Source of the DNA: Carettochelys insculpta
Taxonomy: Eukaryota > Chordata > Testudines > Carettochelyidae
DNA length: 64,000 bases
Reading direction: 5' to 3'
Assembly (NCBI RefSeq): GCF_033958435.1
Contig: NC_134137.1
Span: 122,114,001-122,178,000, forward strand
The position numbers and the translations under genes are program-made. Below, one piece after another: positions 44,316 through 56,386 of the stretch (positions are counted from its first letter, which is position 1; every line of letters begins with the position of its first letter). The notes under the pieces are model-generated. The model did no database searches. It was given only the letters and a program-made list of their open reading frames with translations, and was not told the origin of the DNA.

Positions 44316-46450
44316 TCCCCAGCCAGAGGGAATGAGATACATGCCACACCATCTACCATTTTCTTAAAATTTTATAAGCATTTGTTCAGACTGTTGAATT
44401 TTCAGAATGGAAAGGATGGTTTTATTTTATTTGCCAGTTTGCTGGCCACAGCTTATAACAAAAGGCAGTGCTGCAGTTCATTTATACTAGATTTTTATTT
44501 TTAGATGAGTATTTCTAACTTATGTCTATGATGCTTAAAGTATAACAGTGGCTGCCCTTTTAAATGTGTGTACAAAATTAATTTTTTCTGTGTAATGTGT
44601 TTTTCCCATCATGAAAAAGATATCAGAACAGAAATGGCTCTTTTATAACCAACTTTTCCCCACTTGCTTGCTCATAATAAAAAACCACACTCAAAAAAAG
44701 TTTGAACAAATGATGACGTTTTGTAAATACAAGAAAATAATATGCGACGAATACATTATTTTGACCATGAACATTTCCAGCATTCACAGATGCATTTGTG
44801 GTGCTGAGGTATTGAGAACCAAGATATTGTAATCACCAGGTAGGTGAGAAAATAAGTAATATATAATTAGAAAGGGCTTTGAGTTATGTTGAATAATATT
44901 TTATTACACTTTCATATAACACGATTAGCATGATAGTACAGACCTACTAAGCTCATACCCAAATTTACCCATATATGGAGGGCCTATACTTGAGTTCCAC
45001 CTATTATTTTCAAGTGTGACTAATATGATACAAAGGCCTGTTCACAGAGTCTCGCAGGGGGTAATTTCACCCAATGGGTCAAATTCTAATACTCTTAATC
45101 ACAGTGAATAGTACCTTACTCCACAAGTGGTCACACTGAAAATAATTGGACCATTTCTGGAGCAAGGTGCTATTTAGCATTAGAGCCTAACTGAACAAAC
45201 AACAGCTAACAAAAAGAAATATACTGCCTTCCAATTTTTCTCTTTCATCTCTAGAGACAATATTTAAAAAAATAAGTGCTTTAACCAGCAAGAAATCTAG
45301 TCAATTGTTTAATGAAGTCCATTAGCAACTATTTCTTTATACATAATGCACCCCTTGATAAGAATTTACTTTCTAATAGTCGTTGAAAATGTGATCTAGA
45401 TAATGAAACATACTAAACGAGTGTGTCTTAATGTGTCTTCTCTGCTGCCAAACACCTTCACTGGCTTCTGAGGTACTCTAATTCATGACAGAATGAGGAA
45501 ATTGCTTGGCTAAGTCAACATCAGCTGAACATATATTTAAAAGAAAGAAGAAGAAGAAGAAGAAGAAGAGGAAGAAAAGAAACCAGGTTTGGGATATAGT
45601 TCTCTGTATAGTTAATCAACAAAGTATATTTTTCCTTCTCACATATTTGTTTCAATTAGAGCTTATTGAGTCATCTTTGCAGCCCCAGAGAGAACCTCAA
45701 GCAATCATCACTGCTGCTTAGAAGGTAATTTAGAATGCCGTCTGGAATAGTTGTCCTTTTTAATCATCTACTACATGCTGCTCTTTTAGGATACTGTCAC
45801 TCAGAGACAGGAGAACAAAAAAGAATATTAAACTGAATGGGTGCCCATTTGAATTTGGCAATTCCCTGCATACAAATGAGATCAATTAAAAGGAAAGCCC
45901 AGCTATATTCAGGCAATACTCAAAACCTTGTCTGGCCTATTCCTCCAAGAAAATTAATTCTTCTATATTACTCAAATTGTATACTAGCAAGAAAGAAATT
46001 ACTATATAGTAACCACTGAAAATGTGGCATAAGTTTTACAGCTAAACAAGAGAACAAACTTCCAAGAGCAAGTCTATCAATAATTTTTTTTTTGGTAAGT
46101 GTAGGTTTACTGGCAAATATACTATATCATTTTGCCCAATAGAGTCTGGTTAGAAAAGCAGAAAATAAAATAATGACACCAACAATCTTATTCTCGAATA
46201 CATATGCATGCACAAACAGTCACAATGAGCAGAAGACAGGCTAAGTAGGCAAACAAATCCTTGGTGAAGATAAACAAGTGTTCCTAAGCTCTTTATCTCA
46301 AGAATCTTAACTGCATCCAACAAGTAGACACATAATTATTAAAGTGGCTGAGTACCGAACATACTTAATGACTGGGTTGGGAGTGCTACTGAAGAAAGTG
46401 TTGAGTCAGATTCTTATCAGCTAATGGTTGTAGTTCCATTGATTTATAAA
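44316..46450. other. 2.1 kb unassigned AT-rich DNA
   Basis: It contains an (AAG)n microsatellite at about 45,543-45,580 and otherwise unique AT-rich sequence. No gene or element boundary was recognised. Confidence 0.55.
45543..45580. repeat. (AAG)n microsatellite
   Basis: Roughly ten AAG units with interruptions. The lysine-rich open frame across it is an artefact. Confidence 0.9.
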
Positions 46451-46880
46451 GAGTTACAGAGAGGTAGCGGTGTTAGTCTGTAGTGTTACAAAAGAAACCA
46501 GCAGTCATGTAGTACTTTAAAGACTAACAAAATAATTGATTGAATATAAATAGATATAACCGGAGATACACATCTCCTAGAACTGGAAGGGACCTCGGGA
46601 GGTCATCTAGCCCAGTCCACTGCCTTCTTGGCAGGACCACGCACTATCCCTGACATCTATTTGCCCCAATCCCTAAATGGCCTCCTTGAGGATTGGACTC
46701 ACAAGCCCAGGTTTGGCAGGCCAATGTTCAAACCACTGAACTATCCCTCCCCTGACTGGAGCAATGCCTGTCTGTAGGGGCTGGGCCCAATTCCCCACTC
46801 TGAAGGCAGGGAGGGATATTAGGCGGTGAGCTTTTGTAGGACAGACCCACTTCTTCAGATCTGGAAATAGTGGTGAAAAT
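46451..46880 (+). mobile_element. Cry-type SINE split by another SINE
   Basis: The head GTTACAGAGAGGTAGCGGTG and body TAGTACTTTAAAGACTAAC run to about 46,543. The tail ATTAGGCGGTGAGCTTTTG, then ACAGACCCACTTCTTCAGAT, resumes at 46,817 and ends near 46,870. In the unbroken copy at 56,387 these halves are contiguous around ATGATTTATTAGGTGATGAG. The gap is filled by the tRNA-headed SINE described next. Confidence 0.88.
46553..46815 (-). mobile_element. tRNA-headed SINE with CR1-like tail, copy 2 (nested)
   Basis: On the minus strand: GGGATAGTTCAGTGGTTTGA (A-box-like, tRNA start), CTGCCAAACCTGGG, then CTTGTGAGTCCAATCC (B-box-like), body GAGGCCATTTAGGGATTGGG, and tail CTAGATGACCTCCCGAGGTC followed by CCTTCCAGTTCTAGGAGATG. 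The segment 46,749-46,815 upstream of the tRNA-like start may be part of the SINE head or extra flanking DNA. It is inserted inside a Cry SINE. Confidence 0.82.
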
Positions 46881-47099
46881 AAACTGTTTTGTGATTTCTA
46901 AAGAGTTATTCCAGATATACCCAATGCAAGAGAGATCAGAGGCTATTACAATGGAATAATATATTCCTTTAAAAATCACTTATTACAATCCAGGGATGTT
47001 TTGAACATACAAAATGAAAAAAGGCAAGGACGTGTTGTTAGAAGCCTTCACGATAAATAAAATTGCAATCAAAATGCATGTCTGCCAATTATTTGTTAA

Positions 47100-47825
47100 T
47101 CATAGGATCACAGAATACTAGGAATGGAAGGGACCTTGAGAGGTCATCGAGTCCAGCCCCCTGCCTTCATGGCAGGACCGAGTACTGTCTAGACCATCCC
47201 TGATAGACATTTATCTAACCTGTTCTTAAATATTTCCAGAAGTGGAGATTCCACCACCTCCCTTGCTGCAGTTTAAGCCCATTGCTTCTTGTTCTCTACT
47301 AAGAGGCCAAGAAGAACAAGTTTTCTCCCTCTTCCTTATAACACCTTTTTATATACCTGAAAACCGCTATCATGTCCCTCCCTCAATCTTCTTTTTTCCA
47401 AACTAAACAAGCCCAGTTCTTTCAGGCTTCCTTCATAGGTCATGTTGTCTGGACTTTTGATCATTCTTATTAATCTTTTCTGGACCCTCTCCAATTTCTC
47501 CACATCTTTCTTGAACTGCGGTGCCCAGAACTGGACACAATACTCCAACTGAGGCCTAACCAGCACAGAGTAGAGCGGGAGAATGACTTCTCGTGTCTTG
47601 CTCACAACACTTCTGTTAATGCATCCCAGAATCATGTTTGGTTTTATTGCAACAGCATCATGCTGTTGACTCATATTTAGCTTGTGGTCCACTATAATCC
47701 CTAGATCCTTTTTTGCCATACTTCTTCCTAGACAGTCACTTCCCATTCTGTATGTGTGAAACTGATTGTTCCTTCCTAAGTGGAGCACTTTGCATTTGTC
47801 TTGTTGCAAAGCTGCTTTTGAAGTA
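47100..47825 (-). mobile_element. CR1 LINE, 5'-truncated copy
   Basis: On the minus strand it ends in the CR1 3' terminus (GGTCCCTTCCATTCCTAG, then a TGATCCTATG-like tail) at about 47,100. It encodes the last 164 codons of ORF2 at 47,336-47,830 (CKVLHLGRNNQFHTYRMG, AAIKPNMI-like, YSVLVRPQLEYCVQFWAPQF). About 3.4 kb of the 5' part is missing, the usual result of incomplete reverse transcription. The reading frame is largely open to its frameshifted end, so the copy is fairly young. Confidence 0.92.
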
Positions 47826-48164
47826 AACAAAGCTCTTTCTAGTAAGCAACTGTTATCTCCCTTCTAAATTTCTACGTGACACACCATCTCAAACGTATAT
47901 GGCAGCTACAGAAAAACTATTGTCTGGGCATATCTAAAGCACAGACGATAGTTAACATAGATTTTAATTGGGCTGCAACTTAACCATATAGATGTCTGGG
48001 ACTACTCCACAGAAAAGTGTACAGTGCAGGTAAATCCATGTTTCTTCAAATAACTATCCAGGATTTCCAACAGCCCCTCCCTTCATTTTCATTCAAGTCA
48101 CCCAGCCAATCCATGGTTTGGACCTTACCATCCACTCTTGCAGCAGACTGGAAGAATTACTTTG

Positions 48165-48400
48165 AGTGTCTGGCTTACAACATTCCTGCTAATATCTCCC
48201 AGGTAAACGTTTGATTTTTTGGAAACTGTGTTACACTATCGACTCATGTTTAGCTTGTGATCTCCTCTAAACGCCAGATCCCTTCCCGCATCACTCCTTC
48301 CTAGGGAGTTTTTACTCATTTTGTATGAGTGCAACTGCTTGTTCCTAGAGTACTTTGCATTTCTCCTTACCGGATTTCAAATTTCCAGCAAATTAGATTT
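48165..48400 (-). mobile_element. Older CR1 LINE fragment
   Basis: The minus-strand sequence matches the same ORF2 region as 47,560-47,800 (AACATGAGTCGATAG against CTAAATATGAGTCAACAG, AAGTACTCTAGGAACAAG against AGTGCTCCACTTAGGAAGG) with many changes. Both ends are lost. It lies 340 bp from the younger copy in the same orientation but belongs to a separate insertion. Confidence 0.7.
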
Positions 48401-50900
48401 ACTCTTGTTTATAACAGGAACATAAACCAATATTGGTCCGAAGAGGAGCTACAAGGAGCTAGATTGTGCCTCCTGAGCTATGTGCATGGAGGGGACTCTC
48501 CAAGTACAGATCAGCTCTCTTCTACAGACCAAGAGGGATCAGCTGCCTTCCCAGCACTACCCCACTGACGCAGTGGACGCAGGCATCCGTTAGTGGAGAG
48601 GACACATGTACATCATGCTCCCTCAGCTCTGAGTAGAACACAAGAAGTTAGACAGTGCCCACCTGTAACCTCCCTGTACACCAAAGAATTCCCCTTTAAG
48701 GGAAGTCCCATGGAACCTCTATAGTGATAGCTCTGCGTGGCCAGTGGGCTGCTGGACGGCCATAAAAATCTTCAGGATCTGCAAGGATTGGGGACTAGAT
48801 CCCCTCTTTCTTCCTCAGGAGGAAGCCCCATCAGAATCTGGAAAAAGAATAAAAATACCTGTCTGAGGAGAAGCTGGCAGAGCTTTCCTCCCACCACTCT
48901 TTGGGTTATTTTGGTCACAATCTGTCCTATTATAAATAGAGGGGAATTCCTTGAAATAGGGACCTAAGAAAAGCAGAAGATCTGTGAGGTAGAGAAAGTT
49001 TGTGTTTCTAAAAAGAACTCCATTCCTTATTTTCAAAATGTAAATTCCACCAAACACCCATTACCAAAGATTCCAGCTAATTACAGTAATATTTCTTGTG
49101 TATGCAGTACTGTACACAATTCCCTGAGCATTCCTCTATGCCACTCAGTCATCAATATACTCCTTGCCCTGGATTGGTTTTTAGAAATAAATAGCAATAA
49201 CTCTAGTAAGCAACAACATCTTGCCTGAAGCACACTGAATATAGATCAACTTTTACTACTCCCGCTTCCTGAGATTTCCAAGCTACAAGTGAGAAAGGTT
49301 TAGTCTGAGAAGCATGGATAATCTGCTATGTTGAGGGAAATCTCACATGCCCTTAGGTAAAGTAATTATTGCAGACATGTGTAGTGTGTGTGTGTCTCTT
49401 GTATGTGTTTGTGTCTGTCAACATAACTTAAACTAAACACTTCATCCTCTAGGAATTTGGAAAATGTATAAGCAAGCACCATAATGAGCAATGACAGAGT
49501 GCATTAATTTATGACAAGTACTGAGAGCAAGAGAAAACAATGCTTTCCTTTTGGGTAGTTTTTATATTTTTTTCTTATAAAAACAGAAAAAAGTAAAAAT
49601 AGAAATATTTGCAAAATGAAATACAGTTGCAAAAATGTCTTCTATTTTTTCACATCTAGTATTAATCTGATTTTGCAAGTTTAAGCAAAGTTCCCCTTCT
49701 TAGAAAATGCATGGCAGTAAAGTTGATCACACCTTTGTTAACATCAGAGTAAGTCAAGAATTCTTAATTGAATTAGTGATGGATAAGCCACGAACAGTTT
49801 AAGAGATACTACTTAGCTAAATGGGGACCATGGATCAGTGCTCATGTGCACACTCTGACAGCATCTAGACCAGGCTGGGGAAACTAATGAACCAGCCTAT
49901 AGACCAAATTCAGGGATGAATCCTGCTCACGTGCCACCTGAGGCACACTGTGCATATACTAAGAAGATTTGGATAAAGTGTCCAGAAGCTTAGATGTTTA
50001 TTTAAGCTTAGCTCAAACCTCTGAACCTCTTCAGTGTGCAAAATTGAATTAGATTCTCTTGAGAGCCGATCAGAGCATGATATTACAGTATTTCTTCTCA
50101 TGAAAAGAAAGCAATGGTTTTTTTTTAAAAAAAAGCCCAATGATTTGATTAATAAATGATCAATTTCTGAGTCATTTTATGTTTGGCCATATTTTCATGT
50201 TCGTTTATTCATGCTGGCTCACCCAATCCCCACTGGTAAGTGAGGCTATTAGAAAAATGGGACCACAATAAAACTAGGGACTATATGGCAAATATTAGCT
50301 GTGGCACAGTGGTTTTAGCAGGCTTGTTTTTCAAATGGGGGTTTATGTTACAGCTTGCCTCGCTGTTCCTGGAGCTTAAGACTCTCTTAAGGAAAACCTC
50401 ACCCATCAAATGAGGCCTCCCAAATTGCAGAAATGAAGGCTGAAGAAAGGAAGAGGCAGAAGGACCAGAAGAAAAGCAACAAAAAAACAATGTAGAGGAG
50501 TGACAGTAGGAAAGAAGCAAGGGGGACTAACAGAGAATTTGAGAATTGGGAAACTTTTAGAGGAAAGCTGAAGGGCCTATTTCTCCATTCTGTCTGAGCT
50601 CCGCTCAGTGCAGGAACAGAATAAGTGGCAAAGATGGGGCATGGACCTTAACTTGTTACCAGCTGTCCAGGCAGCGATGCAGCATACTTGACTTATACAC
50701 TAGATAGCTAAATAGACAGATAGATTTTCATGGACTGTTCATGCTGGACCTGCCATTTATCCCCATTTCCCCACCCACTAAGGATTACTATTCCAAGACA
50801 ATAACCCTTCTTCAGCAAGTTTGCCCTCCTCTCTTACACACTGACTAGCCTGCAACTTATTAAGTCCTTATTTGGTACCTCGTTGTCAAGCTACAGGTGG
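48401..50900. other. 2.5 kb unassigned DNA, no gene seen
   Basis: Unique-looking, with a short (GT)n at about 49,385-49,396. No coding exons supported. Confidence 0.5.
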
Positions 50901-51260
50901 TAGTATAATTGCAGCAGAGAGATCTTTCAAATCCTTTTTCAGTCCAGGCCCTGTCCCAGGTAATCCTCTCCCATCCCACCCACAGGATGGTTTGGGTGGT
51001 CGCCATGGGGCCCCCAAAACATGGGACCTGGGGTAGTCACCCCACCTCATCCTATGGAGAGGATGCTCGCGGCCCACCCTCTAGGCACTGCTGGGGAGTC
51101 TGGGTTCATGCCACTGCCCTTTCGACGCTCTGCAGCCAGGGACGTGCTGCCTGCCTTCACCGCATTCTGGGACGGGGGTGCTAGTCTGGGGTGGGGACCA
51201 GCATCTGCAGTGGGGAGAGGGGGCTCTCTGGTCTCAGGCATGAAGGCCTGAAAGGGTGGG
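50901..51260. other. GC-rich island, no gene supported
   Basis: About 350 bp markedly richer in G and C than its surroundings, with a few CpGs and open frames on both strands. It has no inverted ends, SINE boxes or protein motifs that I recognise. It could be an unfamiliar repeat or an isolated CpG-rich regulatory element. Confidence 0.4.
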
Positions 51261-51637
51261 ATTGTGAGCTAGCCTCCCTCAGCCGAGAGTTCACACACTG
51301 TCCATGACTGAGCCACAGTAAGTTGCACACTGGGGTTCCTCTGAAAGGTCTAACTGGAATCACTCAAATGTGTCCTTATTCATCCCTGTCAGGGGGCCCA
51401 GTAAATGCACTCTGATAAGCGATATCAAAACCTGCTAACATACTTTTTACAAATACCTACAGTCTTCTGCTCTTTGCCATTCAGTAGGAAATATTCCACT
51501 ACAAACAACATGTTTCTGAATCACTCACCACAAAAAAACTTGGCTTAGAATTAAAATAGCTTTGACATAGCGTAGCATACAGATACTGCCTCAGTTACTC
51601 AGACACTTCCCCCAACTGCACCAGAAACTTACTTGCA
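51261..51637. other. Unassigned DNA, no gene seen
   Basis: Nothing recognised. Confidence 0.5.
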
Positions 51638-51932
51638 GGCTATGTCTACGCTTTTTTTGAGGTCCCAAGGTCAAAATAAGTAAAGCAGAAAAATTGCGTT
51701 CACAGCCACAGCATTGCAAAAGGAGCATTCACATAAGCTGATAATAGCTGTGCTTTGTTCACATGCTTTCATTTTCTATCTTAAAATGGGGAGGAGGGTC
51801 AACAAAAGTCATTCACAGAGCTGGAGTTATTATTTCAAGGGAAAAGTACTCGTATCGCAACTTTTCGACCATGGCAGTGGAAACGTTCCACAATTTTTTC
51901 CAAACCCCCCTCCCCACAGGTGTAAACAAGCC
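51638..51932. mobile_element. Probable Harbinger-like MITE, family J
   Basis: The left end GGCTATGTCTACGCTTTTTT is a good match to the shared terminus. The proposed right end CAGGTGTAAACAAGCC inverts to GGCTTGTTTACACCTG. The flanks GCA and CCT do not match, so the right boundary is tentative. Non-coding. Confidence 0.5.
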
Positions 51933-53640
51933 CCTACAGAAACACAATGCAGACATTGAAATCCTGATGCTCTCGTTCTAATACAAACCCTTCATGCCAA
52001 GTTCAGCATCATCAACATGTATTCCAATAGCTGTTTCCCAGGCTCTGAGAACTTCGACCATTTCTGCCAGGCTGACCATTTTGGTCCATGACTAGAAGCT
52101 GTGGAACTGAGGAGGAATATGGTCTTAAGTGATAACTGGGCTGAGAGTGTAATGACTTACATGCCCACTAATAATCCAGTAAGGAATTATTTCAGCAAGA
52201 CATTGGTTGTGCTCTACTGAAAAAGTTTTCAAATGCTTATTTTACAAAAAGCAAAGATTGGAACTCAGAATAAATTTGATGAGAAAGCATACTTCTGCTG
52301 AATTTTACATATAAATGACTGTGGTATAGGCAGCAATACAACTGTTCAAAAAGAAATTAACCCATGCAAAAAAACTGAAATTATACATAGGTTTGCAAAA
52401 AAAAAAAAGATTGCTACCTTCAGCCTCTTTTTTGCAAACTTGGTAGCAATAATGTGACACTTATACATTAGCTCAATGTGCATACATTTTGTATAGTTTT
52501 AGAATATTACAGTGTGAATGAGTTTTTGGTTTACATTCATAAAATCCAACTACAATTTTACAATGCAACTTACTTTGGTATAATTTGAAGACAAGTCAGT
52601 GAGCTGTCTACAAGCTAACCCTCAATCTCACAGTACAGCACTACTTGAGTTTGCCAACCAGAATGATTTTCTTTATGCTTTTCATAAGCCCACAGTCAAT
52701 TGTCAATTTATTCATGGCTATGGTTTCGAGACAAAATATCCTATACCAGTCTTTGCATGCACTGCTACCCTTTACTTTTGCTGTACCTCCATCTGTTTTC
52801 ACACAAGATCACTAAATCACTAAAATATTAAAGTCCCCAGTAGCTTTACGCCATCTGCTCTCTAGTCCCAACAGAGTAGCCACCTAACCTTTTACTCTGC
52901 TTCTCTAGCTAGAGATTAGAACCAGAAATTTCCTAGGCACACTACATACATCTTTTGATTCACCCAAGTTCTAGGGGTGCAGTCACAGTAATCTGAAATA
53001 TTTTCTATTCAGTCACAATATTTCTGAGAAAGTAGTTGATAAAAAGACACCCAGTGCTCCTGGTTTCACACACACAAGCTAATATCTGGGGTAGAGTTGA
53101 TTCCCCGTAGCTCAAAAATATTCAATATCCCCCCAAAGCATCAGGACAGAAATAAAACCTTCATTTATACTTATATGCATGATGTAGGGCCTCGGCAACA
53201 AATATTCTTGTGGATTATCTTTCTTTTTTGTTCAGCAATTGCTTTCACTCTCCGTAGCAAGGGAAAATATTTTATCACTATAGCTTCGTTTCCATTCTTA
53301 TATTATGGCAATTTTACCCCACACCAAGCCTGACATAAACAAATAACAGTGGGTACATCATGGAAACACAAAATTGTTCCTGAACCATAGGAGTAAGTAT
53401 GCTGGGTTTACTTACTCTTTAAAACAAATGATGTGGTCAGAACTACTGTCTTGGGGATTCCCAAAAATTGCTTTGCATAAAACTATAGGCACCACATATT
53501 TTGTAAATGCTCTGGGGCACTGATGTTCCCTCTTATGTTCTACGGCCAGGTGTGGAATGAATTTTGTTATGTGCCCCAACAGAGGGATGTGTGACATGTC
53601 CTCTATGTACTGGGGAACATCACAAAGCACATTCTACACT
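51933..53640. other. Unassigned AT-rich DNA, no gene seen
   Basis: Only short random frames; no element ends recognised. Confidence 0.5.
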
Positions 53641-53840
53641 GGGACAGTCTGGAACAAGGGTGGGGCTGGGGGTTTGGAACGTGGAAGGGTATCAGGGTTA
53701 GGGGGATGAAGGCTCAGGCTGAGGGTGCAGGCTCTGGGGTAGGGCTGGGGATGATCGGTTTGGGCTGTGATAGGGGCTCAGGGCTGGGGCAGAGAGCTGG
53801 GGTGAAGCTGTGGCTGGGGATGTAGGATCTGGGATAGGGG
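53641..53840. repeat. G-rich low-complexity stretch
   Basis: Plus-strand runs such as GGGGCTGGGG and GGCTCAGGGCTGGGG recur every 20-30 bp (about 53,655-53,835). It directly abuts family K copy 2 and may be that element's GC-rich core. Apparent minus-strand proline/serine-rich frames follow from this. Confidence 0.55.
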
Positions 53841-54051
53841 ACTTCAAAGATGCCCTGGCACTTTGAAGTACCGGCGGGTGAGCCGCTGCTAGACATGTGC
53901 CGGAACTTTGAAGTTTAAAACTTCGGAGTTGACGCGGGGGGTGAATTTGCTTAATGAAGTGCTGCCTGTGCACGGCAGCGCTTCATTAGTAAACTCTGAA
54001 TAGCTTCATTACCACCTTCCTTCGAAGGAAGATGGTAATATAGACACAGCC
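53841..54051. mobile_element. Harbinger-like element, family K copy 2 (right part)
   Basis: It has the internal CACTTTGAAGT and AACTTTGAAGTTT boxes, the GAAGTGCTGCC...GGCAGCGCTTCATTAG inverted pair, and the end CTTCCTTCGAAGGAAG, then GGTAATATAGACACAGCC. The inverted terminus GGCTGTGTCTATATTACC fits the family. The left half is missing or replaced by the G-rich stretch. Confidence 0.7.
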
Positions 54052-54406
54052 CATGTCTAGATACTAAGTACTAAGGATTATGCATAAACCCATAATACTC
54101 AAAGATCTCTAAAATGCATTATGTTAATTCCCATCAGTGTTGCATAAAGGTAATTACATCCAGCGATTATTTTTATTGATGCTATTTGGTTTCCAACGTT
54201 CCCAAGACTGATCTGTTTCATGATTTAAAATTATATCATTAGGTCTTCTGTTTTCTCACAGGCAGGTAAACACCTTTAAATGGGACCACTGAAAAAGCAG
54301 CAATTCATTCGACAAACACATCATTTAACTGCTTTCCTGGTAACAAACATTTGGTTACTTAAGTGGCAGGAAAGAAGAATTACTTACAAGGAATTGCCTT
54401 CTGGCC
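54052..54406. other. Unassigned DNA, no gene seen
   Basis: Nothing recognised. Confidence 0.5.
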
Positions 54407-54623
54407 CAGTGGTGGATTAATATAAGGGCAAAAGGGGCAGTTGCCTGAGGGCCTTCAGGCGTGAGGGGCCCAAGGCTCTGTAACTCCATTTTGTTTAAAC
54501 CATTTGTTTTAATGGAAGAAAAGAAATGTGTCACGTCATTCTAACATTACATTAATATTTTAATGAAGGGAGGTGCTTATGACTGTGTTATCCCAGGTCC
54601 TATCTGTTCTTAATCTGCCCCAG
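54407..54623. mobile_element. hAT-like MITE
   Basis: A 217-bp element with ends CAGTGGTGGATTAA and, inverted, CTGGGGCAGATTAA. The flanking octamers TTCTGGCC (54,399-54,406) and GTCTGGCC (54,624-54,631) match at seven of eight positions, a hAT-type target duplication. It contains GGCAAAAGGGGCAGTTGCC, which folds on itself. Non-coding. Confidence 0.75.
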
Positions 54624-54631
54624 GTCTGGCC

Positions 54632-55937
54632 TCTATTGTGCTTTTAACTTTCCTAGTTGGCACTCTTTGAGCGTTTTAGAAGAACACTCTTTACTATAAA
54701 GAAAGGCAGATGAATAGGTTACTTACTCGGCATAACAACAGGAATTCTTCAAGATGTGTGTTCCATGTCGGGGTGAGTGGATGTGTACATGCATTTGTAA
54801 GTGGATATTTTTGTCAGTACCACTCACAGATCCATGCAGGTGCCTCAGATACCCGAATGCCCCAGTAGGAAAGCGTATATGAGGGAGGAGGCAGATCTGC
54901 CACCACTCCAGCTCCTTCTCAGCTACGAAAGTCCAGCAAAAGGACTCCAAGGAAAAGGGGAAGGAGGGTGGGCAATGGACCACCCATCTCGGAGAATTCC
55001 AGGTACTGTACAAAATAAGTCACCTCTTCTCCTTCTTTAAGTAGTGTTCCCACGGTTGCTTCGTGTCAGGATATTCCTGGTATTCACTTAACCATGAAAG
55101 GTATTAACACTATCGATCTTGAATTGATTACTGAAAATACAGATTTCCAGCACCTCTGAATCATCCACCCACAGATGATTTACAAGAGACTGTAAAATGG
55201 ATAGATATTGCATAACCTCAAATACAAATAAAACCAACAAGACATGAAACACCGGAAAACATTTTAATGAATCAGGTTAGCAGAAAGTAATCTCAAGTGG
55301 CCTACATAGGGAGCTACAAGACTTGAACTGTGGAGGCCTATGAGGACAGAGGCTTTCAAATCTGTGGAGCATAAGGACCTGCGGGAAACAGCTCTCCTTG
55401 ATCGTTAGTCCTTGCCGCTTTGACCTGTTTCTTAGCTTCTTGGTACTCTCCTTCAGATCTATTCCCCTGTACTGCCATTAACTGCCCCACTTCCCCTTCC
55501 TTTGGTACGCTACCTATCCCCAACTAGGAGCACTTGCAGAGGGTGCCTGGTAGAAAATTACATTACTTACACCTACATTTATATTTATTCACTTACCCAC
55601 TGAATCTGGAGAACAGCATACTGCAAAAGACACACACTCCCTGTGTACCACATTTTTGCTAAGAGCCCCAACTCCACGGAATTCAGAAAGAGTAGTTCTC
55701 AGAAACTCCTAGAGCAGATGGAGTTGCTGCTGGGCCACCAACTTCCATGTATCCCTACCTAGTGTATCACATCGTAGTGTTAGCATCCATCTACTAGAGT
55801 AGGTGTAGAGTATAGGGTAAACTACTGCTCTTGGGGTGGAAAGGTGGCTTCTGTTGAATAATCATGGTTTACACCTGCAACTTGAGGAACTGTACACTCA
55901 TTCCACTAACAGCAATAGGAGTCTTCACCTTGATCTC
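54632..55937. other. Unassigned DNA, no gene seen
   Basis: The frames at 54,723-55,013 (minus) and 54,801-55,040 (plus) overlap antisense and have no domain. Nothing else recognised. Confidence 0.5.
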
Positions 55938-55940
55938 AAT

Positions 55941-56383
55941 GGCTATATCTACACTAGTGAGTTTTTTTGAAAAAGCCTGGGCTCCTTCAAAAAATCCCGT
56001 GGAGTGTCTACAGACAAAAATGTGTTCTTTCAATAGTAAATCAGAAGAAAGTGGTACTTTTTCAGGCATCCCTCTTCCACTCCCGGATGAGGAAGAGCAC
56101 CTTTTTCCAAAAGATACTTTCAGAAAAAAATTGTGTAGACATCCCGTGGGCCCTTTATTCGAAAAGCAGTCTTCCATGGCACCAGATTTTTTGATCCATG
56201 GAGTTTCCTGACCCGTTCTTTCGAATGAGTGGCCAGCGTGTGGCCAAACTCTCTCGAAAGAGCCAACTGACTTTGATCCACCTTACTGTGTGTGGTTGCA
56301 ATCATTTGAAAGCAGTTCTTTCGGAAGAGATCTTCTGAAAGAACTTCTTTTAAAGGACCGATATAGTGTAAACATAGATAGCC
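55941..56383. mobile_element. Harbinger-like element, family C copy 3
   Basis: It begins GGCTATATCTACACTAGTGA and ends GATATAGTGTAAACATAGAT then AGCC, with an exact target duplication AAT (55,938-55,940; 56,384-56,386). Internal TCTTTCGAA, CTTTTTCCAAAAG and GTGTCTACAGAC boxes align with copies 1 and 2. The Cry SINE at 56,387 follows the duplication with no spacer. Confidence 0.87.
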
Positions 56384-56386
56384 AAT

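Noticed and set aside
45506..45721. Lysine-rich peptide resembling a nuclear localisation tract
   Set aside because: It is a translation of the (AAG)n microsatellite.
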